Shown: positions 1-9,342, numbered from the stretch's first letter. The stretch is DNA of 64,000 nt from UBA4416 sp943362175 (GCA_943362175.1 CALRIU020000020.1:1-64000), one strand, 5' to 3'. The notes: a model not told the origin generated them from the sequence alone. A program made the numbers and translations.

Positions 1-732
1 TTTTCTACAACCGATACGGGCTTTGAAGCTTATATCCAGGAGGAGTTTGATAACGAAGCCGACCTTAATACCATCAGCTTCGATGATTTCAGCTTTTCAT
101 TTGTAAGAACGGTAATCCCCAAAACGAACTGGAACGAAGAATGGGAGAAGAATTTCAACCCGGTATATGTAGATGACCTGGTGTGCATCCGCGCCGGGTT
201 CCATCCGAAATCGGCAACGGCGAAGCACGACATCATCATCACGCCCAAGATGAGCTTTGGCACCGGCCACCATGATACCACCTGGCTGGTGAGCAAAACC
301 ATGTTTGAGCTGGACTTCAAGAACAAACATGTGCTCGACATGGGCTGTGGCACAGGCATCCTGGCCATTCTCGCAAAGCAGCTGGGCGCTTCTTCCGTAC
401 TCGGGATCGACATCGACGACTGGAGCATCGAGAACTCCATCGAAAATGCAGAGATCAACAAGGCCGCCGACATCATCTTCAAAAAAGGCGATGCGTCATT
501 GCTTCCTGCGACAGAGACCTTCGACACGATCCTTGCTAACATTAATAAAAATGTTCTGAAAAAAGACATGGCCTCTTATTTCCGGGCCCTGAAAAAAAAC
601 GGGACCTTGCTGCTGAGCGGTTTTTTCGGTACGGATGTGGAAGAGCTCAAAGAGCTGGCGACCACGCTCGGCTTTACTTTCGAAAAAAGCTATACCAAAA
701 ACGAATGGGCTGTCATTAAATTAAACAAATAA
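1..732 (+). CDS. prmA: Ribosomal protein L11 methyltransferase (5' end outside window)
   Basis: The reading frame is open from base 1, so the gene starts upstream of the window; about 243 residues are visible. PrmA is a cytosolic SAM-dependent enzyme that methylates lysines and the N-terminus of ribosomal protein L11. Seen here: a PrmA-type linker with FGTGHHDTT, then the SAM-binding motif I in LDMGCGTGILAILA, then an acidic motif (LGIDIDDWSIEN) and the catalytic-site motif ILANINKN that is the usual NPP-like loop of the family. The C-terminus (NEWAVIKLNK) is typical. The following gene is unrelated and starts 65 bases later. Confidence 0.95.
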   Translation, partial: FSTTDTGFEAYIQEEFDNEADLNTISFDDFSFSFVRTVIPKTNWNEEWEKNFNPVYVDDLVCIRAGFHPKSATAKHDIIITPKMSFGTGHHDTTWLVSKTMFELDFKNKHVLDMGCGTGILAILAKQLGASSVLGIDIDDWSIENSIENAEINKAADIIFKKGDASLLPATETFDTILANINKNVLKKDMASYFRALKKNGTLLLSGFFGTDVEELKELATTLGFTFEKSYTKNEWAVIKLNK

Positions 733-797
733 CCAAGACCCCGTATCATCCCTTGATGAACCTGTTTTTTTAGCATAATAGTTTAGCGATTACACCG

Positions 798-1304
798 ATG
801 CAACCTTCCTTTCATGAAATACAGCGCTTCAACAAATGGTGGCATTACCTCATCATAGGCTCACCGTTTGTGCTGGGCCTCATTGTGGGCCTGGCCATGT
901 ATGCCGATATCAGCCGGAAGATCGCAGCCTCAGGCCCCACACCACTTTTGGTGATAGGCTCCACCATCCTTGGCACCTTTCTGCTGTTCGTTTGGTTCCT
1001 GTACCTGAAGCTGGAAACGCGCATCGATGCACAGGGCCTCTATGTCAGGTTTCACGGCATCCCGTTCTGCAAGCGAATGATTGCCTGGTCCGACATCAAA
1101 ACGATTTCTGTAATGACGTATTCTCCTTTATCCGATTACGGCGGCTGGGGCGTACGCTATGGCATGGCCGGAAACGGCTGGTGCTACAACGTATCAGGCG
1201 GCAATGGCATTAAGCTCTTTTACCAGAATGGCAAACCTTTTTTGATCGGCACGCAACAGGCAGATGCTGCGCGGAATATCATCGAACATTATTTTAAATC
1301 CTAA
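798..1304 (+). CDS. Two-helix membrane protein with a PH-like C-terminal domain
   Basis: A 168-residue protein with two strongly hydrophobic segments at about residues 16-36 and 50-70, followed by a soluble domain of about 100 residues. This soluble part has the pattern of bacterial PH-like domains (a strand starting RIDAQGLYVRF, a WSDIKTISV segment, then a Gly-rich GGWGVRYG and a final IGTQQADAARNIIEHY helix). Such proteins are usually called DUF6141 or bacterial-PH membrane proteins; their function is not known. It ends 5 bases before the FAD oxidase gene, so the two may be cotranscribed. No catalytic motif is visible. Confidence 0.7.
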   Translation: MQPSFHEIQRFNKWWHYLIIGSPFVLGLIVGLAMYADISRKIAASGPTPLLVIGSTILGTFLLFVWFLYLKLETRIDAQGLYVRFHGIPFCKRMIAWSDIKTISVMTYSPLSDYGGWGVRYGMAGNGWCYNVSGGNGIKLFYQNGKPFLIGTQQADAARNIIEHYFKS

Positions 1305-1309
1305 TACCC

Positions 1310-2719
1310 GTGGAAATCACTTATACCAGAATTACGCCCCAGATCATCGAAAGCCTCCGCCAAATGGTGGATGCAGAAGACCTTCTCAGCGATGAGGAAA
1401 GTCTTGAAAAATACGGACAGGACGAAACGGAAGATTTGCTTTATAAGCCGGAGGTGGTCCTCAGGCCGAAGACCGTTAGCCAGATCTCGGAGATCATGAA
1501 GCTGGCCAATGCCCTGCGGATCCCGGTAACGGTACGCGGTGCAGGGACAGGCCTTAGTGGCGCTGCCCTGCCTGTATACGGAGGTATCGTCATCAGCATG
1601 GAACGCTTCAACAAAATCCTGCAGATCGATGAGCGGAACTTACAGGCTACCGTCGAGCCGGGTGTCATCAATTACATCTTCCAGGAAGAGGTGAAAAAAC
1701 TAGGGCTCTTCTACCCGCCCGATCCGGCAAGCTGGGGAAGCTGTTCCCTGGGCGGCAATGTAGCGCACAGCAGCGGCGGCCCCAAAGCGGTAAAGTATGG
1801 CACCACGCGGGATTATGTCCTCAACCTCGAAATGGTATTGCCAAACGGCGAGGTGATCCTGACCGGGGCCAATACCCTAAAATATTCAACGGGCTACAAC
1901 TTAACGCATCTGATGATCGGCAGCGAAGGAACGCTGGGCATCATCACGAAGATTGTGTTCCGGCTTATTCCATTGCCGAAACATGATCTGCTCATGCTGG
2001 TACCTTTTACTTCGGCAGAGAAAGCCTGCGAAGCTGTGGGCGCTACGTTCAGGGCAGGTATTACGCCAAGTGCGATGGAGTTCATGGAGCGCGATGCCAT
2101 CGACTGGAGCATCAAATATGCAGGGGAAGTAAACTTCAGCATCAAACCCGAATGGCAGGCGCTGCTATTGATCGAGGTAGACGGCAATAATATGGATGTC
2201 CTGTTCAGTGATTGTGAAACCATCAGCCAGATCATGACAGATCATGGCTGCGATGATATTCTCATGGCCGATACAGCCGACCAGAAAGCCTCGCTGTGGA
2301 AGATCCGCCGCAAGGTAGGCGAAGCCGTCAAAAGCAATTCCGTGTATAAGGAGGAAGACACGGTCGTACCGAGGGCCGAATTACCTGTCCTGCTGAAAGG
2401 TGTGAAAGCCATCGGCAGCAAATATGGCTTTAAGAGTGTGTGCTACGGCCATGCCGGCGATGGCAACCTGCACGTCAACATCATCAAGGGTGATTTAGCG
2501 GATGAGGTATGGGACCGGGAGCTCCCGAAAGGAATCCGTGAGATTTTCGAGCTCTGCAAAGCACTTGGTGGCACCATCAGCGGCGAGCACGGCATCGGCC
2601 TGGTGCAGAAGGGCTACCTGCCGATCGTGTTTCCTCCCCACCAGATGGCGCTGATGAGGAGCATCAAAACACTCTTTGATCCGAACCTGATCCTGAACCC
2701 GGGCAAAATGGTATTTTAA
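1310..2719 (+). CDS. FAD-linked oxidase, GlcD / D-lactate dehydrogenase type
   Basis: A 469-residue flavoprotein of the glycolate oxidase GlcD/D-2-hydroxyacid dehydrogenase family, oxidising a 2-hydroxy acid (glycolate, D-lactate or similar) and passing electrons to the respiratory chain or another acceptor. Residues ~45-225 form the FAD-binding PCMH domain, with RGAGTGLSGAA at about 76-86 and GSEGTLGIIT near the end. The C-terminal FAD-oxidase domain carries YGHAGDGNLHVNI and TISGEHGIG, the usual substrate/metal-site motifs. The start codon is GTG at 1310; no better ATG exists, and the N-terminus fits the family. There are no GlcE/GlcF partners next to it, so the exact substrate cannot be told. 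Confidence 0.9.
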   Translation: MEITYTRITPQIIESLRQMVDAEDLLSDEESLEKYGQDETEDLLYKPEVVLRPKTVSQISEIMKLANALRIPVTVRGAGTGLSGAALPVYGGIVISMERFNKILQIDERNLQATVEPGVINYIFQEEVKKLGLFYPPDPASWGSCSLGGNVAHSSGGPKAVKYGTTRDYVLNLEMVLPNGEVILTGANTLKYSTGYNLTHLMIGSEGTLGIITKIVFRLIPLPKHDLLMLVPFTSAEKACEAVGATFRAGITPSAMEFMERDAIDWSIKYAGEVNFSIKPEWQALLLIEVDGNNMDVLFSDCETISQIMTDHGCDDILMADTADQKASLWKIRRKVGEAVKSNSVYKEEDTVVPRAELPVLLKGVKAIGSKYGFKSVCYGHAGDGNLHVNIIKGDLADEVWDRELPKGIREIFELCKALGGTISGEHGIGLVQKGYLPIVFPPHQMALMRSIKTLFDPNLILNPGKMVF

Positions 2720-2842
2720 AGAATTTTAACCTAAGCGGGCGTTTTTTGAAATGCAGAAAAAAATGCTCCTTCTCCCGCACCGGTGAAGGGATTTGCAAAT
2801 GAATGCCCCGGTTTAAACATGTAAGGATTCTGTAGATAATAT

Positions 2843-2873
2843 TTTGAAAGGCCTGTGGGATTATGTATATTTG
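2843..2873 (+). promoter_or_regulatory. Bacteroidota-type promoter for the T9SS cargo gene
   Basis: A TTTG -33 box at 2843-2846 and a perfect TAnnTTTG -7 box (TATATTTG) at 2866-2873 are separated by 19 bases, the usual spacing for the housekeeping sigma factor of Bacteroidota. The -7 box ends 21 bases before the ATG at 2895. Confidence 0.65.
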
Positions 2874-2894
2874 AATGAACTAAAATAAGAATAT

Positions 2895-3902
2895 ATGAAA
2901 AAAATATTACTTTCTTTATCTGTATTTGCTGCTTTGGGTGCCAACGCACAATTAACCCAGGCTAATCATACACCATCTCCTTCAGACCTGATTTACAGCA
3001 TTAACCAGTGCGACACCATCACGGCAGGATTGCCTGGCGCTACCGGAGCAGGCGCGATGTGGAGCTATACACCAACGGTCCACCTTTCTATCCAAAAAAC
3101 CTACACGACCAACCCGTCTTCCAACGCTTCGTTTGCTCCTGCCGACGTTTTCGTGAGCTCGGGATCCAGCGATGCCTCTTACTATGGCACCAGTAGCCCT
3201 AACTTTTTAGCCTACTACGGCGGAAATATTTCCGTAAACGGCGTGAACGCTGTGGTCAAATACAGCTCTCCTGCTATTGTAGCATCTTATCCAATGGCGC
3301 TGAATACCTCTACCTCTTCCACCACCAGCGGCACAGTGAATGTCACAAGTCCATTTCCTATCACCACGGCTTTCACCGGGAATTGCAATGTCCTGGCTGA
3401 TGCCACAGGAACACTGGTATTGCCGGGCAGAACCTTTAATGACATCATCCGCCTGACAACCGTACAAAACATTGTTGCCAGCGGTACTGCCACCATCAAC
3501 CTGCTGACTTACGATTATTATGCACCGGGAAGCTCTAAAGCACCTATCCTCTCCGCACAATCCTCCACCATTGCCTCTTTCTCCGGAACAAGCACTCAAA
3601 CCATCACTACCTTACAAAAGGATTATACAGTAGTTGGCATTAAAGAAGTGAAGGAAGCTAAAGCGGAGATTGCCGTATTCCCTAACCCGGCTTCTTCCAT
3701 TGTAAATATCAATACCAGCTCTCCGGAAGCTTATAAAGTAACGGTGTTCGATATTACAGGCAAAGCAGTAGCTACCGAGCTGTTTGAAGACAGCAAATCA
3801 AAACTGAACGTTTCCTCCCTGAACAACGGCATGTATCTGTATACAGTTACCGGTAAAAACAACCAGGTGCTCAACAGCGGGAAATTTAACGTTAACAAGT
3901 AG
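2895..3902 (+). CDS. Secreted protein of unknown function with T9SS C-terminal sorting domain
   Basis: A 335-residue exported protein. The N-terminus MKKILLSLSVFAALGANAQ is a Sec signal peptide with an AxA-type cleavage site. The middle (about 20-250) is Ser/Thr/Gly-rich, predicted beta-structured, and resembles no enzyme I recognise. Residues ~250-335 are a type A T9SS sorting domain (AVFPNPASSIVNI, VFDITGKAV, LNNGMYLYTV, GKFNVNK), so the protein is expected to cross the outer membrane through the PorQ-containing system and be released or attached to the surface. It has its own promoter and is followed by a hairpin at 3924-3964. Confidence 0.85.
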   Translation: MKKILLSLSVFAALGANAQLTQANHTPSPSDLIYSINQCDTITAGLPGATGAGAMWSYTPTVHLSIQKTYTTNPSSNASFAPADVFVSSGSSDASYYGTSSPNFLAYYGGNISVNGVNAVVKYSSPAIVASYPMALNTSTSSTTSGTVNVTSPFPITTAFTGNCNVLADATGTLVLPGRTFNDIIRLTTVQNIVASGTATINLLTYDYYAPGSSKAPILSAQSSTIASFSGTSTQTITTLQKDYTVVGIKEVKEAKAEIAVFPNPASSIVNINTSSPEAYKVTVFDITGKAVATELFEDSKSKLNVSSLNNGMYLYTVTGKNNQVLNSGKFNVNK

Positions 3903-3923
3903 AGTATTTATTTTTCACCTCAC

Positions 3924-3964
3924 AACAAAGCTTTATCTTTACCAGGATGAAGCTTTGTTTTTTT
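3924..3964 (+). terminator. Hairpin plus T-run that encloses the next gene's start codon
   Basis: Perfect 10-base arms AACAAAGCTT (3924-3933) and AAGCTTTGTT (3950-3959) enclose a 16-base loop and run into a stretch of T (3958-3964). This has the form of an intrinsic terminator for the T9SS cargo gene. The loop contains the ATG (3947-3949) of the L,D-transpeptidase gene, so the same structure could also hide or expose that start. Confidence 0.6.
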
Positions 3965-5569
3965 ATACCCCCACTACTCCTTTTATTCAGCTCCTGTAAC
4001 ACCAGCCCCGAAGTAAAAACGGTGAAGGCAAGCGCTACGCAGGAGTTAGCGAAAGAAGTTGCCGCAGAGCTCAGCGATAAGCTCATAAACGATACAGTCA
4101 TCACCCTCGACTCAAAACTGCTTAGCACGTACAGATTCTTTAAGCCCAATTACAGTGATAAGCTTCTCTGGTTTGATCAGGCAAAGCTGAACAGCAATGG
4201 CGACAGCCTCTTTAAGCTGATCGAAAAAAGTGCATATTACGGCCTGAATCCAGAGGACTATTACTTTTCGCAGATCAAAAATAACCTGGATTCTATTCCG
4301 GTGGATCATAAATACGTAAACGTCAACAAGCTTGTTGATGCCGATTTGCTGTTGAGCAATGCCTATTACCTGATGGGGGCGCATGTGAACAAGGGGCGCT
4401 TTTACCCGGACAGCTTATTGCTGCAAACCAATTTCGCCAAACTGAACAGGGGCTGGGACAGCCTGTTGTGGGCGGGCTACACCAAAAAGAACCTGCGTGC
4501 CTCCATCGATTCGCTCGAACCAAAGAACTACAATTACCGCATGCTGAAAAAAGAGCTGGCAGGTATTCTCCATAATCCTCTCCTCTACCAGCTCGATTCC
4601 ATTCCTTTCGTCAGCGATAAGGATTCGGCCCGGAAGCAGCAACTCATCGTGAAAAACCTCATCAAGCAGGGCTTTTACGATACACTAAGCACAGATTCCG
4701 ATAGCCTGCGGATGGCGAAAGCCCTTGATAAGCTGCAACGCAAATGGTATATCCAACCCGACGGCAAGCTCGGTAAATACACAAAGCAGGCCCTGAGCTA
4801 CAACCGCGAAAAAGTCATCAAGCAGATCAGTATGGCTATGGAACGCTGGCGCTGGGAGAAGCCGTTTCCGGAGCGTTATGCCTTTATCAATATCCCGGCT
4901 TTCTGGCTCACGGTATTTGAGAAAGATACGGTTGTCATGCAATCAGCCATTGTGTGCGGCAAGCCCGAAACCCAAACGCCGCTCCTTTCCAGCAAGATCA
5001 ACCAGATGCTCATTTACCCTTACTGGAATGTGCCGGTGAGCATTGCTACCAAAGAGATCCTCCCGGCCGTGAAAAGAGACACCACCTACATCCGCCGCAA
5101 AAATTTTGAAGTGCTTGGCAAAGGCGATAAAGTGCTTGACTACACTAAGATACCCTGGAGAACTTATACCGCCGATTATTTGCCGGTGCGTTTCAGACAA
5201 CGGATTGGCGATGACAACAGCCTTGGCGTGGTGAAATTCAATTTCTTCAATCCTTATGGTGTATACCTGCACGACACCAATTCGAAACGCTATTTCAAAA
5301 CCAGCTCGCGGGCGCAAAGCCACGGCTGTATCAGGCTCGAGAAATTCGTTGAGTTTGCCGACTTCCTGATCCGCGACGATAGCGTGCATTACACACACGA
5401 CAGCCTCCAGGTGTATTTTGCCAAACAGGAGCAACGCAAGCTGGCGTTAAAGAAGCCTTTGCCTATCTATACCCGCTACTATACCGCGCATGCCGACAGT
5501 ACCGGCCTGAAGCTTTACATCGACGTGTACCGTAAGGACGAAGAGATGATGAAGCTGATTTATAAATAG
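3947..5569 (+). CDS. Lipoprotein L,D-transpeptidase (YkuD domain)
   Basis: A 540-residue envelope enzyme expected to make 3-3 cross-links in peptidoglycan or to attach proteins to it. The N-terminus is a lipoprotein signal (FSSC lipobox, Cys about residue 17). Residues ~80-290 match the scaffold and peptidoglycan-binding-like region found in YcbB-like enzymes (LDKLQRKWYIQPDGKLGKYT). The YkuD domain follows, with SHGCIRLEKF containing H459 and the nucleophile C461. Length fits the YcbB family. The start codon lies in the loop of the 3924-3964 hairpin, only 44 bases after the previous stop, so expression may depend on read-through or structure opening. Confidence 0.9.
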   Translation: MKLCFFIPPLLLLFSSCNTSPEVKTVKASATQELAKEVAAELSDKLINDTVITLDSKLLSTYRFFKPNYSDKLLWFDQAKLNSNGDSLFKLIEKSAYYGLNPEDYYFSQIKNNLDSIPVDHKYVNVNKLVDADLLLSNAYYLMGAHVNKGRFYPDSLLLQTNFAKLNRGWDSLLWAGYTKKNLRASIDSLEPKNYNYRMLKKELAGILHNPLLYQLDSIPFVSDKDSARKQQLIVKNLIKQGFYDTLSTDSDSLRMAKALDKLQRKWYIQPDGKLGKYTKQALSYNREKVIKQISMAMERWRWEKPFPERYAFINIPAFWLTVFEKDTVVMQSAIVCGKPETQTPLLSSKINQMLIYPYWNVPVSIATKEILPAVKRDTTYIRRKNFEVLGKGDKVLDYTKIPWRTYTADYLPVRFRQRIGDDNSLGVVKFNFFNPYGVYLHDTNSKRYFKTSSRAQSHGCIRLEKFVEFADFLIRDDSVHYTHDSLQVYFAKQEQRKLALKKPLPIYTRYYTAHADSTGLKLYIDVYRKDEEMMKLIYK

Positions 5570-5700
5570 TTTAACTCCGTAAGCATTACAGGCGGAGCCT
5601 GACGGCTTCAAGCCTCAATATGGGCGATCAGCCACTGGGTGTTGACGTCGAGAACCTCAGTCAGCAATTAGAACACCTTAGAGAAAAGCCAGGCCTTCAG

Positions 5701-5735
5701 AAAAAAATGCCTGACACAATCAGCTTGTGCCAGGC
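5701..5735 (-). terminator. Intrinsic terminator of the DUF4249/TonB receptor operon
   Basis: On the minus strand the stem GCCTGGCACAA / TTGTGTCAGGC (one G-U pair, 5-base loop) is followed by a run of seven T. It lies 38 bases past the stop of the DUF4249 gene. Confidence 0.75.
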
Positions 5736-5772
5736 GTTTCAATCAGATATCGGAACAGGTGTTTCTAAAAAA

Positions 5773-6663
5773 TCATTTCACCAGGACGGTTTTCGTAGCC
5801 ACAGAGGATACACTGAACCAACCCACGGCTTTGGTTTGCCCCTTCGGACCGCTCAGGTTCGTTTTCACGTTTTCAGGTGTCGTGGCAAAGAGCCCCCCGT
5901 TGTTGATCTGGGCCTGGGCCTGCACAAAAAAGTTATAGGTATCTTTCATGATGGAGTGTACTTCCACGCGGCAACGGTCGTTCCTTCTGTATTTTTTAAA
6001 GCCCAGCAAGGTGCTTGGCGGTGTGAACTCCAGGGAATCCACAGAGGCGGTTGTGATCTCACCACCCGTTCCATCAATATTCAGGTTGATGTCGGATGAA
6101 GACGAGAAGAGCGTATCGTTACGGTACGTCTTGATCCAGTAGTAATCCGGCACCGCATCAGCTTTATCCTTGGCATAGAGCACACACAGAAAAGTGGTGT
6201 CAGTGGTATTGGCCGGAGGCCCGAAGCCAAAGCTACCATCATCCTGCATGACACTAATGCTGTCGATAGAGGCTGCGCGTTTTTGTTTGGTCCCCGCCAA
6301 ATAGAGGTTCCCGTCAATTTGTACCATCAGCTGGTACTCGTGGCCTGCCTTGGCGATCGTGTCTGTCATCCAGCCGGAATACACATAGTTTCCGTTAGAA
6401 GTATAGGTGAAATTATATTGCCTGTTGTCCGTCAGATCCACAACTACCACATTGGCTCCCGCTACACCGGAAGGACCGGTATTGCTGAAATAGCTGGAGT
6501 TATTGGTGATCTTTATCACCTGGTCGCTTCTCAGGTCATTGATGAATGCATCGATCACATAAAGCTTCGATCCCTCGTCGAGCTTCACCTGCACCACATC
6601 TTCACAGGATGAAAAGGCAAGAGCCAGGGAGCACAGTAAGAATAATTTAAACACTGGTTTCAT
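5773..6663 (-). CDS. DUF4249 lipoprotein, partner of the adjacent TonB receptor
   Basis: A 296-residue lipoprotein with signal peptide ending LAFSSC (lipid-modified Cys about residue 20). It begins with the strand KLYVIDAFINDLRSDQVIKI typical of DUF4249 proteins, and the internal GANVVVVDL and final SSVATKTVLVK also fit. DUF4249 proteins are encoded almost always next to a TonB-dependent receptor and are thought to be its surface-exposed accessory, comparable in genetic position to SusD, but their ligand is unknown. The gene starts 9 bases after the receptor's stop codon, so the two form an operon. Confidence 0.85.
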   Translation of the reverse strand: MKPVFKLFLLCSLALAFSSCEDVVQVKLDEGSKLYVIDAFINDLRSDQVIKITNNSSYFSNTGPSGVAGANVVVVDLTDNRQYNFTYTSNGNYVYSGWMTDTIAKAGHEYQLMVQIDGNLYLAGTKQKRAASIDSISVMQDDGSFGFGPPANTTDTTFLCVLYAKDKADAVPDYYWIKTYRNDTLFSSSSDINLNIDGTGGEITTASVDSLEFTPPSTLLGFKKYRRNDRCRVEVHSIMKDTYNFFVQAQAQINNGGLFATTPENVKTNLSGPKGQTKAVGWFSVSSVATKTVLVK

Positions 6664-6672
6664 ATCTTTATC

Positions 6673-9033
6673 TTAAAAATTAAAGTTATAGGTTAAAGCA
6701 GGAACAATGGTACCGATCACCGAATACCGTACCGCTTCCGTTTGGTTCGGCTCTCCATCCTTCGTTCTGAAATAAATACTGAAGGCATTCCTGCGGTTGT
6801 ACACGTTATAAACGCTCAGCACCAGGAACTGCTTGAAGCGGCGCGTTTCGTTCTTTTTGAAAGCATAGGTTGCTCCCACATCGAGGCGGTGGTATGGTGT
6901 AATGCGGTAGTTATTACGGATTCCATCGGTGTTGTAAGGAATATTATATCCCTGCACCTGGATTTTGGTATTCGGGAAGGTAGCCGGCGTTCCGCTCAGG
7001 AACACGAAGTTGGCAGACACGTTCCAGCGCTTGGTGATATCGTAGTTCAGGCTCATATTCATACAGTGCGTACGGTCATAACGGCTGTAGAACCAATCAT
7101 CGTTGCTGATACCACGTACCAGGCGCTCTGTTTTACTAAGGGTGTAGCTCACCCATCCCTGCAGCTTACCTTTGCTTTTCTTCACATAGAACTCAGCTCC
7201 ATAAGCCCTGCCCAGTCCCTGCAACAGCTCCGACTCGACTTTCTCATTGATGAACAGGCTGGCATTGTCAATGTAATCGAGCTGATTTTGCATGTACTTG
7301 TAATACACTTCCACGGAGGTCTCAAACATGTTATCCCGGAAGTTCCTGAAATAACCAATGCTTCCCTGGTCGGCAATGAGTGGTTTCAGGTTGTTGGTAG
7401 CCAGCGTGTACACATCCAGCGGCGTGCTCGCTGCCGTGTTGCTGATCAGCTGCAGGTATTGCGCCATACGGTTATAGCTTGCTTTGATGGAGCTTTTGGA
7501 GTTGATCACATAGTTCAGCGCCAGGCGTGGTTCCGGTGTCACATAAGTTTTCGATACCTCTGCCTTGCCGAGTTTTTTCTCATAATCGAAAGGCAGCGGC
7601 TCATTCGGGATCGTATCACGGAAATGGTATTCCGTGCCTTTACCCATAAAGCTGTAAATGCTCAGGCGCACGCCGTATTCAGCGGTAAGGCGCGGCAGCA
7701 GTTTTTGCTCATTGCCAATGTATACGGCGTTTTCCAGGCCGTAGCGGTGCTCCGACTTAATATTGGTTTTGGTGCCGTCGGTGAAGGATATATCCGTGTC
7801 ATAGGGCGTAAAATCATAGTACAGCGCCTGCAGACCAAAGCGGATGGTATTCTTGTTATTGAGGTAATAGGTGAAATCAGGCTTGATGCTGTAGTTCACG
7901 ATATTACTTGTCCACTTGAAGCCCTGCCCATCGTTATCGGTTTTAAACTCGAGCAGGTATTTATAATTACTGTAGAAAGCCGACACGTTCATAAAGAGCT
8001 TGCTGTTGAAGACGTGGTTCCACCTCAGCGTTCCGGTGGCATTGCCCCAGTTGAAGCTGAAGATCGACGCGCCGAACACATCTTTTCCAAAATAGCCACT
8101 CGCAAACACCGTGTTCTTGTCATTGATGCGGTAGTTCAGCTTAGCTGTGAGGTCATAGAAAAAGAACTTCGCGCCTTTGATCGGGCTTGAAGATTTCACG
8201 AATGGCTTAACAAGGGCATCGATGTAGCTTCTGCGGCCTGCGATGATAAAGCTCATCTTATCTTTAATGATCGGAGCCTCTATGCTCAGACGGCTAAAGA
8301 TCGTGCCGATCCCGCCGTTGATGCCCAGCCGCTTGCTGTTACCTTCCTTCATGCGGATGTCGAGGATCGACGATACACGGCCACCGTACTGGGAAGGAAT
8401 TCCACCTTTGATGAGCTTCACATCTTTCACGGCATCCGGGTTAAACACAGAGAAAAAACCGAATAAATGCGACGAGTTATATACCGGCGCTTCATCCAGG
8501 AGAATAAGGTTCTGATCCACATTACCGCCACGCACGTTGAAACCACTGGCGCCTTCACCTACTGTGGTCACGCCCGGCAATAACTGAATGGCCCTGATCA
8601 CATCCACCTCACCCAACAGGGCGGGGATCTTATTGATCTGCTTAATGTCGAGCTTGGCAGTACCCATGTCCATGCTCTTCACATTCATGTCTTCCTTTTC
8701 AGAGGAGATCACCACCTCTTCCAGCTCCCGGCCTTCTTCCTCCAGCTCAATGCTGATGGTTTGGTTAGCGGAGAGGTTCACCGGCTTCTGGATCGTTTTG
8801 TAGCCGATGAAGGAAAACATCAGGGTATCCGGACCTTTGGGAAGCGTGAGCGAGTAAAAACCATAGGCATTGGTGGTCGTTCCAATCTGTGAGCCTTTTT
8901 TATAAACCGTTACGCCGATCAGGGCTTCACCGTTTTTGGCATCTTTCAGGTAACCGCTCACGGTTGCTTTTTCCTGTGCCACTGCTGTTCCCATAAACAG
9001 GGCCAGCAGGATTAACAAACTGATTTTTTTCAT
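6673..9033 (-). CDS. TonB-dependent receptor with CarboxypepD_reg-like N-terminal domain
   Basis: Outer-membrane energy-coupled importer of about 786 residues. Start chosen at 9033 because MKKISLLILLALFMGTAVAQ is a clear signal peptide; an in-frame upstream extension of 20 residues looks non-coding. Domains: carboxypeptidase-regulatory-like beta-sandwich (~20-110, VSGYLKDAKNGEALIGVTV), plug (~115-225, with GEGASGFNVRGGNVDQNLILLDE shortened here to its core GFNVRGGNVDQN), and a 22-strand barrel ending in aromatic YNFNF. It belongs to the type paired with DUF4249 rather than SusD. The transported compound is unknown. An inverted repeat within its promoter (9132-9161) suggests dedicated repression or activation. 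Confidence 0.9.
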   Translation of the reverse strand: MKKISLLILLALFMGTAVAQEKATVSGYLKDAKNGEALIGVTVYKKGSQIGTTTNAYGFYSLTLPKGPDTLMFSFIGYKTIQKPVNLSANQTISIELEEEGRELEEVVISSEKEDMNVKSMDMGTAKLDIKQINKIPALLGEVDVIRAIQLLPGVTTVGEGASGFNVRGGNVDQNLILLDEAPVYNSSHLFGFFSVFNPDAVKDVKLIKGGIPSQYGGRVSSILDIRMKEGNSKRLGINGGIGTIFSRLSIEAPIIKDKMSFIIAGRRSYIDALVKPFVKSSSPIKGAKFFFYDLTAKLNYRINDKNTVFASGYFGKDVFGASIFSFNWGNATGTLRWNHVFNSKLFMNVSAFYSNYKYLLEFKTDNDGQGFKWTSNIVNYSIKPDFTYYLNNKNTIRFGLQALYYDFTPYDTDISFTDGTKTNIKSEHRYGLENAVYIGNEQKLLPRLTAEYGVRLSIYSFMGKGTEYHFRDTIPNEPLPFDYEKKLGKAEVSKTYVTPEPRLALNYVINSKSSIKASYNRMAQYLQLISNTAASTPLDVYTLATNNLKPLIADQGSIGYFRNFRDNMFETSVEVYYKYMQNQLDYIDNASLFINEKVESELLQGLGRAYGAEFYVKKSKGKLQGWVSYTLSKTERLVRGISNDDWFYSRYDRTHCMNMSLNYDITKRWNVSANFVFLSGTPATFPNTKIQVQGYNIPYNTDGIRNNYRITPYHRLDVGATYAFKKNETRRFKQFLVLSVYNVYNRRNAFSIYFRTKDGEPNQTEAVRYSVIGTIVPALTYNFNF

Positions 9034-9124
9034 AGTTCTTATGTTAGCCGGAATTTCCGGTTTCGCACTTTTTTTTGTTAAAAATGCATGCATCTAACGC
9101 ATATTATCTTCTTTTAGTGCGCTG

Positions 9125-9161
9125 CAAACTTAGGAAACTTTTTTCAATTCTCAAGTTTCCT
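9125..9161 (-). promoter_or_regulatory. Promoter with embedded inverted repeat upstream of the TonB receptor
   Basis: Read on the minus strand, a perfect -7 box TAAGTTTG (9132-9125) is preceded by CTTG (9155-9152, one mismatch to TTTG) at 19 bases. Between and over the boxes lies a perfect 9-base inverted repeat, AGGAAACTT (9132-9140) and AAGTTTCCT (9153-9161), a good place for an operator. The rest of the 9034-9342 gap is AT-rich and shows nothing else I can name. Confidence 0.5.
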
Positions 9162-9342
9162 CAAAAATATTTTGAATAAACCGATTCCAATTTTAATCTG
9201 TTAATACAACAGTAGCATATAGCCGCATTTAAACAGAAAGGATTGGGGCTGAAAGCGCGCTAAAGCAGTATTTTAAATTACCTGTTTACAGGTGTATTTA
9301 AATTGCCTTGATGCGCTTGCCTGAAATCGTCTGCTGAAATTT

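Noticed and set aside
6742..8190. Plus-strand open frame opposite the first TonB receptor (482 codons)
   Set aside because: It shows antisense-type composition, and the receptor, signal peptide and partner gene are all on the minus strand.
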